The notes under the pieces are model-generated. The model was not told the origin of the DNA and did no database searches. It worked only from the letters and a program-made list of their open reading frames with translations. This document shows positions 40,601 to 64,000 of a stretch of DNA of 64,000 bases, one piece after another. The DNA comes from Trichoplax sp. H2 (taxonomy: Eukaryota > Placozoa > Uniplacotomia > Trichoplacea): NCBI GenBank assembly GCA_003344405.1, contig NOWV01000051.1, positions 62,001 to 126,000 on the forward strand. The letters run 5' to 3'. Position 1 is the stretch's first letter. Each line of letters begins with the position of its first letter. Both the position numbers and the translations under genes were made by a program.

Positions 40601-43600
40601 AAAAATTACAACTTAAAGCTAAAGATATGGATGAGCCTATAGCGCATTATTTCATTAACTCATCACATAACACTTATTTAGTCGGTATGCTCCTTTTCTT
40701 ATATATTCGTTTTCCCACTTAAACGAAATAACTAATGCAATAACAAATGTAACGCTCTGTGGATTGCACCTAAAAGCACCACATTAATTTCGATTATAAT
40801 TTACATTGCTAATTGCTAATTGTTTTACTTGATTTTGTAGGGAAGCAGTTTGGAGGTAAATCTGTTGTTGATATGTACAGAAACGTCCTTTTGGCTGGCT
40901 GTCGGTTAGATTGAATTAAATAATTTAATGCAAGTCGATGTTTATTATAGAGTCTTGATATAAGCATGATCATTCTTTTAGATGCATCGAACTCGATTGC
41001 TGGGATGGCAAAGGTCAGGATGAGGAGCCAATTATCACACATGGTAAAGCAATGTGTTCAGATATCCTATTTAAGGTATTTTTAAACACGATTTGAGAAA
41101 ATTTTAGTAATTCGTGACACGTATCGATGTAAAATCTAATACATTAATTGCTTTTTATTAAGGATGTAATTGAAGTTATTAAGGAAACCGCTTTTATAGC
41201 AACTGATTATCCAGTCATTTTATCGTTCGAAAACCATTGCAGGTATAATTAATAGTTGATGGTTTATATTGCAAATTGCCGTTCATTGACTGTTGCAATT
41301 TCGAATACAGTATTAAACAGCAACGAAAGTTAGCGCAATATTGCCTAGAAAGTTTTGGTGACTTATTACTGACCAAGCCTATCGATGGTTATCCGGTAAG
41401 TCTTATTACTAACTTCATATCACTAAGTTATTTAACGGTATAGGATTTAAGATAAATACTGTTGTACTTTACTTCTAAGACTGAACCAGGCAAAAGACTG
41501 CCACCTCCTAGTAAACTTAGAGGGAAGATTTTGATAAAGAACAAGAAACTAATTAAAACCGAGCAAGATACCGGTAAGACGTAGATATCGGTAAAAACAA
41601 TTGTATTAACAGATTATTTCATTTTGTGTTGACTGTTTTTTAATCTTGGCTCTAACAGTAAAGGGTTATTCTACAATGTATCTTTTATTTTAAACTATAT
41701 ATTTAACAATAGAAAAGGAAAACGCTGCAGCATCAAAAGATACAGCAAACTCTCCTACAAAGGATTCGAATGGTACCATTACTACGAATTCTCAAAACGG
41801 TAGTAACATCTGTGTAAACTATATATAATGATACATATACGCAAAATCTGATAGACATGTTTCTCTGTAGGTATCAAATCTGATTCAGCTGCCTCAGATA
41901 CCAAGAAAGGTTTGCCCCTGTAGCATTAGATTAACGAGCGTTTAAAGTATCTTCCCATGCCAGATAGTATAATTCCGCTTAACTCTTGTTTTTGTAGATG
42001 GTACTGATGACGCAAAACCTAAAATCAATGGCTCAACAACCACCAAAACAACTAAAGGGGATTCTTCTGAAGATCCACCTGCTAAGAAAGTTTTATCATC
42101 TAGCATTAATTTGGAAGCTCTCAAAACTGTAATCATGTTTAGAGATATCTTTTTAAAGTACAGTTAAAATTCTATAAAATCTCAATCAGATATTCCTAAC
42201 GAGATCTGCGAAATTTTCGTATTAAAATTGCAGAATCTCGATCCAGACGTTGTTGCTGCTGTAGCAAATTATCGCTATACAGGGTCGACTGGAAATATTG
42301 ATGAATTACTATCTTCGGTCGTGATTTATACCCAACCAGTACCTTTTCCAGGATTTGAAGAAGCGAAACGTGTGTATTTAAATTTTACTAGTATTATTAT
42401 ACTTATGTAAACCAAATCGAACTTTCCCAATAGTGCTCCATCTGATAATTCTATCAAAAATATCATATTATGCTTTCAATACCTTCTATATAGTTCGTGA
42501 AACTTGTTAACATCATTATTTAAAAATTTTTTATAGAGGAAAGTAGGCTTGCACAATATATGCGTATAACATTAATTGCAACTACTCTTTTTAATGTATC
42601 CACTGATGATAGACTGTATTATACATTTATAGAGCGAAATCTACATTACAATATGTCTTCATTTAACGAATCAACCGGATTTGGACACTTCAAAGCATCA
42701 CCAACTGACTATGTTAAGTACGTCCATGATTTATTGCATTATTAACAAGCTTGAAGATACAAATGGTCAATATCTATTTCGTTAATACTTAATGCGAAAA
42801 GACGATCTTTATTTATTGCTATTTATGGATATCGTTTTATGTCATAACCAGCTATAATAAGAGACAACTGAGTAGAATTTATCCGAAAGGCAGTAGAGTT
42901 GAATCATCTAACTTTATCCCGCAGGTACGACCTACCGGTTGTGTTTATAGTGCATCTGTAATTATACATATAACATCTAAATGAGAATCATCGTGAAGAA
43001 CGTATTTCACTAAAATGTTTATTAATCGATTTACAGATTTTCTGGAATGCTGGATCACAGATGGTGTCGTTGAACTTTCAGACTCCGGGTACAGTGATAT
43101 CATAATTTTTGCTCGCTGACCTATCCGTTATTATCAATCTACTGTTATGCCCATTAGGAGAGCTTAATTTTATCATTACCCACTCATGTTATATTACTAA
43201 AATTTACTTAGATTTGGGATTTCAACTTAATCAATGCAAATTTGAGTATAACGGGATGTGTGGGTAAGCAAACAGTCTGCTGTTGTTAAGAGATTTAATA
43301 TCGTGGTAGAAGTTGTAGTTTAAGTGCACTATCTTGATCTGTTATTATGGATATGGTTGTAGTTACCTGTTGAAACCAGAATTTATGCGCCGCGATGATA
43401 AACAATTCGATCCATTCGCCGAAAATCCAGTTGATGGAATTATTGCTGCTGATCTTGCCGTACAAGTAGGATTATTTTTTTACAAGGCAGTGACTACAAT
43501 TAATTGGATTCTTACTAATATCTTTAATATCTTATGCCATTTTATGAAACAATTTATTCGGAAGGTTATTTCTGGACAGTTTGTATCTGATCGTAAAGTT

Positions 43601-46359
43601 AATACTTACGTAGAAGTTGATATGTATGGCCTGCCGGTTGATACCGTACGAAAGAAGTTCAAAACGAAAACAGTTTATGGCAACAGTATTAATCCTTATT
43701 ACGACAGTGAATCGTTTCGATTTAGAAAGGTGAGAAAGCCATAGTAATAAACCCTACAAATACTCTAACCGAATTCTTACTCAAATAGTATTTAATGAAT
43801 ATTTCTTTGCCCTTTATCGCATAGGTTATCTTTCCAGATCTTGCTCTAGTAAGATTTACCGTCAACGATGAAAATGGTAAAATGATTGCACAAAGGGTAA
43901 TTCCATTCAATGCAATCCAAGCAGGTTAGCAACCATTGAAGCAATGCTTAAAGAGTTTTTAATAAAGTCTTTAAAGTTTTGTCTCGGCTATGTAGATTCA
44001 ATTTGTATGACTATACTTACGTGTTATTAGGCTACCGCCATGTAGTGTTACGTAATGAATGGTGTAATCCTATTGGATTAGCGCAATTATTTTGCCACTT
44101 TAAGATGAAAACTTATGTCCCTGAAGGATTAGACGGTACAGTAATTTATCAAATATATCATATTAGTCGTGCAATTGTTTGCTATAATTCAATCGTTAAA
44201 TTTCACAGAAATGGTGGAGATGTTATCTCAGCCCTTGAAATTTTTATCAATCCTTGATGAACGTTCTAAGAAAATGCAAGTTTATGACGTGGATGAGGTT
44301 AAATAATAATTTATCTTATCAATATATTGTTATTATGGCTAAACTTTTTATCCTAAAGCATGTAGAATTATATTATATTTAACAGGATGAAGATGTAAGT
44401 GCAGTTGTTGACGAAACAATAGAAAAAGCTCCCTCGAAGGATGATAGTAAACCACAAACGCCGGCTAAGCCGAATGCTAAAGCAACTCCTAAAAAAAGTG
44501 ATTCTGGATCATCAAGCTCCAATGACAGTTCTTCAAATGAGAGTAAGGCTCAAATGGTTCGCCAGACCTCAGCAGTTGGTGGTATGTTAGATCGAGGTAA
44601 AGAATACATCTCGTATGTTAAGTGTAGTAGCGGTAATCATAAATGTCGCATATAAATGACGAAATAAATATTGTTCAAGGAAAGTAATCTGTCTATGACC
44701 TTTTTCAGAACCAATTAAGCCGGTTGACATAGATGAATTACTAAAATCTAAGGTAAGCAGTAAAATAACATCTTAGTAAATATTGTCTTAATCATTCCTG
44801 TATTAAGCAGTATGTAATGCAAAAAATAATCTTTGCTGTAATTTATAGGCTTTCTCTAAATTTTTCAAAAAGCATCAAAAAGAATACCATCTCGTCCATA
44901 AAAAACACGACAAAGTATATTATTACTTTTTTCTGTCTTAGATTTCATGTTTTACCAAATATTCTTCACTGCTTGCATCAGGAAAGATTTTCTGCAATTA
45001 GCCAAAATCTAAAGCAAGTTAATGATTTATCAATGGAAACTTTCGGTAAGAAATCTTTTATTGAAAACAAGACTAAAGAGAAAAAATCTAGGCAGAAAAC
45101 GGGGTAAGTAGTTTGTAGCGTAAATAAATCGTTAGAATACTTCTTCAAACTCCATGTTCATAGTAGGCATCTGTAGAAAAGAAATAAAACTTTTGTTTTT
45201 TTATACTATATTCTCTTTAACCTTTATTCAACGTAAAGAAATCCTGAAGCAGATTTGAAAAGTAAATATATTGCTCGAGTTAAATCACTTAAGGGATCTC
45301 CTTCGAAAGACAAGGTTGGTTGCTACTTTTAAACAGGACTATTTTATAGTGTCAATTTATGATGCAATCAAAATCTGTTGTTACAGATAAATGCATTGGT
45401 TACGAAGCACATCAGTGAATCAACAGATATTGCTAAGCGCCATGAAGAGGATTTACAGAAATTTAAAAATAAAGCTTCAGGCATTGTAAGTATCACTTAT
45501 CACTCACAATTATTTATCACCTTTTAAGCAAATGTAATAATTTTTGGAGCTTTCTTAATAGCTGTATTCATTTATTTCATAAGATTTGGGATCAAATTAA
45601 ATCGCTTATAATAAATGCTTTTGGTGATCAAATAAAAAATTTAGAAGAACAACAAAAGCGGTATGTAAATTTACTTATTGTATACCGAAATATCAGTATA
45701 CGCACTTACATGTATTCATACAGTATTTATTAACGTGATTGAATTTGTTAATTCTTGGATTAAAGAGACTTTGCGGAATTAAGAAAAGGTCAAGCGAAGC
45801 GATCTATGGATGATACCAAAAAAATTGTGATTGATCGATCAGAGAACACGGACAAAGAAGATAGAACTAGGTAAGATAGGATCTATTGATGCGGGCAAAT
45901 CGAATCTCTATTACCTCTAAATCTGTTTATATTTTTAGGCGCCATCGTGAGCTCAGTCAATACAATGTTAAACAATTCATGGAGGAAAGGAAAAAGGTAC
46001 GAGCTAAACGTTGGTTCTAGATTAAAGGTTGCTAACCTGAGAAACCTCTGTAATATTAGTATTTGTGATGTATAGTTATGCGGCAGGCATGATCGTGAAA
46101 AGAAGCAATTGGAAAAGAAACAAGAAGAAGAGATGCGATCTTTCGAGAGTCGAAAAGATGAAGTAAATGCAAATCAAATATTGTACCTTAATATTAACAG
46201 ATGACCGAGTAATAAATAGCAATATTATTTAATTCAATTCTAAAACCTTAATTATTTGTTCATCTACTTGTATAGATCACTGTACCAGTCTTAAAACTTT
46301 TTGATGAAGATTACATCCCTCCTGCAGAACTAAAGCTCACTAATAATTCATTCGCTTAA
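31698..46359 (+). CDS. Phospholipase C beta, paralog B
   Basis: About 1214 aa, complete. Exons: 31698-31787, 37257-37331, 37807-37866, 39366-39506, 39628-39707, 39827-39880, 39973-40051, 40176-40443, 40535-40684, 40841-40904, 40982-41075, 41163-41242, 41311-41395, 41480-41573, 41713-41799, 41871-41909, 41998-42128, 42234-42369, 42633-42717, 42852-42924, 43037-43088, 43212-43263, 43363-43465, 43565-43729, 43825-43924, 44031-44135, 44209-44297, 44386-44581, 44709-44752, 44849-44914, 44982-45103, 45239-45314, 45387-45485, 45584-45660, 45766-45870, 45939-45996, 46076-46162, 46276-46359. PH 1-122, EF hands to about 285, X about 290-440, linker 441-557, Y 558-724, C2 725-848, coiled-coil CTD after. 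[30 protein letters not shown]; then [26 protein letters not shown]2: [10 protein letters not shown]. The first exon was found from [11 protein letters not shown] and LLDE at a phase-0 donor; intron 1 is 5.5 kb. The linker is Ser/Thr/Lys-rich and lacks paralog A's acidic run. Confidence 0.95.
32704..33085. repeat. Tandem duplication of ~191 bp in PLC-beta B intron 1
   Basis: The second copy starts near 32895. Shared blocks include ATATGAAATTGATATACTGT, CATAGGTGGATGCATTTTGC, CATGCTATCGATAGAGACTT and GTCTTGTCTTTTTACATATT. Copies are nearly identical, so the duplication is recent. Confidence 0.9.
36099..36118. other. Assembly gap (20 N)
   Basis: Fixed 20-N placeholder. The sequence on its right restarts the lead-in of the repeat array, so the gap joins two overlapping or allelic versions. 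Confidence 1.
36539..36558. other. Assembly gap (20 N)
   Basis: Fixed 20-N placeholder inside the 130-bp array, between two copies at the same phase of the unit (AAAAACAAAAA on each side). The true copy number is unknown. Confidence 1.
41480..42128 (+). other. PLC-beta B X-Y linker, four exons, not acidic
   Basis: Exons 41480-41573, 41713-41799, 41871-41909 and 41998-42128 encode about 117 residues. The first carries the lysine strand [11 protein letters not shown]. The rest is low-complexity Ser/Thr/Asn/Lys/Asp ([14 protein letters not shown]-like). There is no run of more than two or three acidic residues, unlike the Glu-rich linker of paralog A. The same region in A is one exon. Confidence 0.8.
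44396..46359 (+). other. PLC-beta B coiled-coil C-terminal domain
   Basis: After a Ser/Pro/Lys-rich spacer (about 44396-44581), the exons encode Lys/Glu/Gln-rich helices: [20 protein letters not shown], then [48 protein letters not shown] and [20 protein letters not shown]. This is the PLC-beta distal CTD, which binds membrane and contacts G-alpha-q. The protein ends in LKLTNNSFA, longer than paralog A by a few residues. Confidence 0.85.
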
Positions 46360-46937
46360 AATTAGATTAGCAACGATAATCCTGTTAATTGGATTACAAT
46401 TTTAAAACTTAAAATGATCATTGTTTACTTTGATTATAATTAATTTTAGCCAGGATTTTAAAAACTTAGCAATTGACTAGTTGATCAGCCTGTTTCTTTC
46501 TACCTCATGATCACTTTTCTTCTGTCATTTTACTGTATTTTTGCTATTTATGTTAGGTACAGGGAAATTCTCTGCATGTCAATGAAATTTTACGTTATAA
46601 TTATAAATTTAAAAAATTTTTAGCAACGATTTTTCGGTACTTTTAGATACATATTTTAGATGTTTAGGTCTTAGAATTGCACTCGAAGAGTTCCAAAATG
46701 AAGCTTACTGAAGCTTGCATGTGTTATGCCCACCTTGTTGAAACTACGAATAGTTATTATTGAAGCAATGATGAAATTTTTCGATCTAATGTTGTAAAAT
46801 TATTTTCATACGAAAGCAAATGTGCCGAGTCTTGAGTAGATGTTTTAACATTTATAGTCATTTGAATTTTATCTCCTATAGGAATTTTCTTAAATACTAA
46901 AATTTCTTTCTTTTATCTTTAAGTCCTCGGCTCCTCA

Positions 46938-46943
46938 AATAAA
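46938..46943 (+). terminator. Candidate poly(A) signal, PLC-beta B
   Basis: AATAAA on the + strand, about 580 nt after the stop codon. It is the clearest hexamer noticed in that interval, but no transcript evidence is available. Confidence 0.45.
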
Positions 46944-46978
46944 ACAACTATATATATATACATCTTAAAAAATATACC

Positions 46979-46984
46979 TTTATT
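46979..46984 (-). terminator. Candidate poly(A) signal, SRCR receptor gene
   Basis: AATAAA on the - strand, about 330 nt after the stop codon of the SRCR gene. It lies only about 35 bp from the opposing signal of PLC-beta B, so the two 3' ends probably overlap. Confidence 0.45.
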
Positions 46985-47316
46985 GAACTTTGTTCGTTAC
47001 TAAAGTCATACGGCATAACAAAAAATTTAGCTGTTGGATTTGACAAATCGAATCACTTGTTTTTTATTATACAAAAAAATGCATGAATACTATTATTCAA
47101 GTCGTGATTACTAATATAAAATGTATTACATTCAAGAGATGCAGAAACACAGGTCCTTGCATGTAAATTATAAATATAAAAAAATTTTGTTACAATTATA
47201 TTGTGTACATATTATTGCACGATATGAAATGCAACATTGGATAATCCCTATCACAATTAGACCAAAATAAATCTAGAATGTCGCATATGATCCAATCTAT
47301 AGATTTCTTAAGTTCT

Positions 47317-62052
<14,736 letters not shown>

Positions 62053-62281
62053 CTGATTTAAAAAATATGAAAAACGTTCAACGATTTCTTCAGAGTATTT
62101 AATTAAAAGGAAATAATCAAGTTTCAAATTTTAGCGGCGTATTTTAAAAAATTAGCAAGTGCAGGAATTGCTTGGCGTTTAGAATTAGCCTTTAAGAGTT
62201 TATAATATGCTGCAGTAAATACAGAATAAGACCACAGAAAGTTGTTTAGATCATGGACCTCAACTATTTAATCAAACTTAC

Positions 62282-62314
62282 CATTCATTTTGGATTGCCG
62301 AAGTGAACCAGATT
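62282..62314 (-). other. Candidate upstream exon of the SRCR receptor (33 nt)
   Basis: On the minus strand an acceptor ending GTGACAG is followed by a 33-nt segment ending AATG at a GTAAG donor. In the frame set by SRCR1 (phase 1 on both sides) it reads SGSLRQSKMN. It is short and carries no domain, so support is splice-signal and phase only. Confidence 0.4.
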
Positions 62315-62613
62315 CTGTCACAAAGCATATCAGTTAAAATACGTCATACCAAAAATTCAATTTTAAAACCATAAAATGGCATGGATTATTACTATAGACC
62401 TAAAACGACCAACTACCCTTTCATAAAATCATAATCATTCTTCTAAAGATAAACTGCAGCCGATAAAAATAAGTATAACTTCATTCATTATTAAGATTAT
62501 CATGCCTATGTTTTCCTACTACCGGAATATTTTCAGTAACGATATATTATTACAAGTAGAGGCAAAAGATAAGCTGTATATTGCCTATATGAGTACAATC
62601 TAATTAATTCTAC

Positions 62614-62810
62614 CTGCTAGCGTTGCACTACGCGTTTGCCGGTGGGAGCAATGGCTAAATGTACTCATCTCGTCTAAATCGTAGACGGGATGTTTAGAAA
62701 TCGAATTTAAGTTGTGGCATTTTCCAGTAATATCTCTACCAAGCTGGGAATTTTTCCATATCAACAACGGTAGTATATAACAATCGCAATCGACGGGAGA
62801 AGTAAAGTGA
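62614..62810 (-). other. Candidate upstream exon, Cys/His-containing, family unknown
   Basis: A minus-strand frame is open for 65 codons from an acceptor (TTATAG) to a GTAGAA donor in phase 1, compatible with the 62282-62314 exon. It includes CDCYILPLLIWKNSQL, ITGKCHNLNSISKHPV and FSHCSHRQTR. The open frame extends a little further 5' without a Met. No family is recognised. It could be the N-terminal exon of the SRCR protein, an exon of another gene, or a remnant of a repeat. Confidence 0.3.
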
Positions 62811-63195
62811 CTATAACGTTCAAAATGATTGCATATTAATTATTAATATGAATGGCATTATTACAATAAAATATCAATGTCGATTAATTAAATAAACTTG
62901 TATAACATTGAATAGTATTCCACAATTATCATACAAATTGATAATAAAATGATGGGCAATATTAAATAGAATTAACTATCCATAGCGATTGCTTTCAACT
63001 TGTTAAAATTGAATTAAATTCAACAATTGTTATATAACTGATATTAAAATAAGTACACTATTAAATAGAATTAGCCCATCAATACTGATTGCTTTCAATT
63101 TGTTTAATATTGAATGAAAATTTTATAATTGCGATACAACTAGATATTAAATAAATTTATAAATCATAAGTCAACAAACGCTCAACTTAGATACC
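62811..63195. other. AT-rich segment with diverged ~100-bp tandem repeats
   Basis: Three imperfect copies share ATTGCTTTCAA, TTGTTAAAATTGAAT-like and ATATTAAATAAA-like blocks (about 62870, 62966 and 63063). The 5' end of the SRCR gene may lie here or beyond, but no signal-peptide exon is recognisable. Confidence 0.5.
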
Positions 63196-63351
63196 ATGGA
63201 CTTATTAGATGACCTTCAATTGGTGATGGTGAGTGAAAAAACTCATAACTTGGAAAATGTAAGAAACAATCTAAGTAACGCTGGAAAAAATGTACTATTT
63301 CGCCTATCTGAAAAATTTCTTCTACTAATTAGACTGTCGTGTCTGATGTGA
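63196..63351 (+). other. Possible first exon of a rightward gene
   Basis: ATG at 63196 opens 51 codons (MDLLDDLQLVM, then SEKTHNLENVRNNLSNAGKN) before TGA at 63349. Two GTGAGT donors fit the frame: one right after MDLLDDLQLVM, the other at 63348 inside the stop. The charged, helical-looking sequence matches no family I know, and the rest of the gene would lie beyond this window or further right in it. Confidence 0.2.
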
Positions 63352-63353
63352 GT

Positions 63354-63441
63354 AGGATTACGTTGCAGTCCGACAATCGGTAATCCTTGTCCATACTGAT
63401 CAGACGGTCTGATCATAGTAGGATTATATTGCAGTCAGACA
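63354..63441. repeat. Short palindromes inside a direct repeat
   Basis: TGATCAGACGGTCTGATCA (63397-63415) is an inverted repeat with 9-bp arms around one G. AGGATTAC (63354-63361) pairs with GTAATCCT (63380-63387). A direct repeat of the form TAGGATTA, TTGCAGTC, GACAA lies on both sides (about 63353 and 63418). It could be a hairpin-forming mobile remnant or a regulatory dyad. Confidence 0.5.
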
Positions 63442-64000
63442 ACCGCTACTACAATCCATAGTTGATACAAAATTGTACTTGGCACCATGGTCATTTACAA
63501 AGCATAAATACGCATGTTGCAAACACAATTTTGATTACGTAGCTCGTTTCAAGAGTAACAATTTACCGGTAAAAAATGAAAATTTACAGTATATAAATAC
63601 ATATCAATTGAGAATTGAAATAGGTAGCAGGCGATTACATAGGCAATCTATTCATTCACTAGTCTATTGATATTTTCTATCACAAGATGTTTCTGCTAGA
63701 GAATTACGTTTCATCATGTATGGCAAAAAAAAACAAATATCTGTAATTCTAGAACCATTTCAACTTACATGGCTCGAATATGAGTTAACATATCAACGTT
63801 GGAAGATAATAGCCTGGCTTGAGATCCGGGAATTCGCCTATTCATATAAAATAACATCGTATTACAGTTCATTGATCAATAACGTTATTAATAATGTGAT
63901 GATTGTTTATCATTTCCCACTATCCAATTCTATCCTATCCTACACTAGTTATTATGCAACGTGTGTAAAGTGAAATGACCAATGTATGGGTAAATATAGC
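63442..64000. other. Right-edge sequence, nothing assignable
   Basis: Two + strand ORFs (63473-63670 and 63716-63973) are open but show no domain, clear splice structure or family resemblance. AT-rich composition makes ORFs of this size plausible by chance. Confidence 0.5.

Larger units (their letters stand above)
46360..47316. other. Convergent intergenic region
   Basis: 957 bp between the stop codons of PLC-beta B (+) and the SRCR receptor (-). It contains facing poly(A) signals at 46938 and 46984 and a short (TA)n tract between them. No further gene. Confidence 0.8.

Overview
This is metazoan nuclear DNA: AT-rich, with dense short GT-AG introns and animal-type genes (a G-protein-regulated PLC-beta pair and a giant SRCR/MAM/LDLa cell-surface receptor). 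Gene content, intron density and compact spacing suit an early-branching animal. A placozoan is my best guess, with a sponge the main alternative; this is inference, not proof. Almost no real gene here is a single long ORF. The models were built exon by exon from conserved residues, splice consensus and continuity of reading-frame phase.

Layout. (1) 1-1656: palindromic GTAC/ACTGTA-rich DNA, then a CCAAT/TATA promoter. (2) 1657-5003 (+): TFIIA alpha/beta (GTF2A1), with a Taspase1-like site before an acidic run. (3) 5004-7678: AT-rich intergenic DNA. (4) 7679-21734 (-): complete PLC-beta gene A, 33 exons, about 1165 aa. (5) 21735-31697: repeat-rich DNA with minisatellites, a gap-flanked inverted repeat and no convincing gene. 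(6) 31698-46359 (+): complete PLC-beta gene B, 38 exons, about 1214 aa, with a 5.5 kb first intron holding a 130-bp tandem array and two assembly gaps. (7) 46360-47316: short convergent intergenic stretch with facing poly(A) signals. (8) 47317 to at least 62052 (-): one gene of at least 51 exons encoding about 3,260 aa, with 21 SRCR, 4 MAM and 4 LDLa domains, one membrane span and a cytoplasmic tail. (9) 62.1-64 kb: possible 5' exons of that gene and a possible first exon of a rightward gene.

The two PLC-beta genes lie head to head about 10 kb apart and share most intron positions and phases, so they are an inverted duplicate pair. Each keeps the whole catalytic set, but their X-Y linkers differ strongly. 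The SRCR gene contains an 11-domain, 19-exon block present twice in tandem with nearly identical exon lengths. No tRNA, rRNA, CRISPR or intact transposon was seen.
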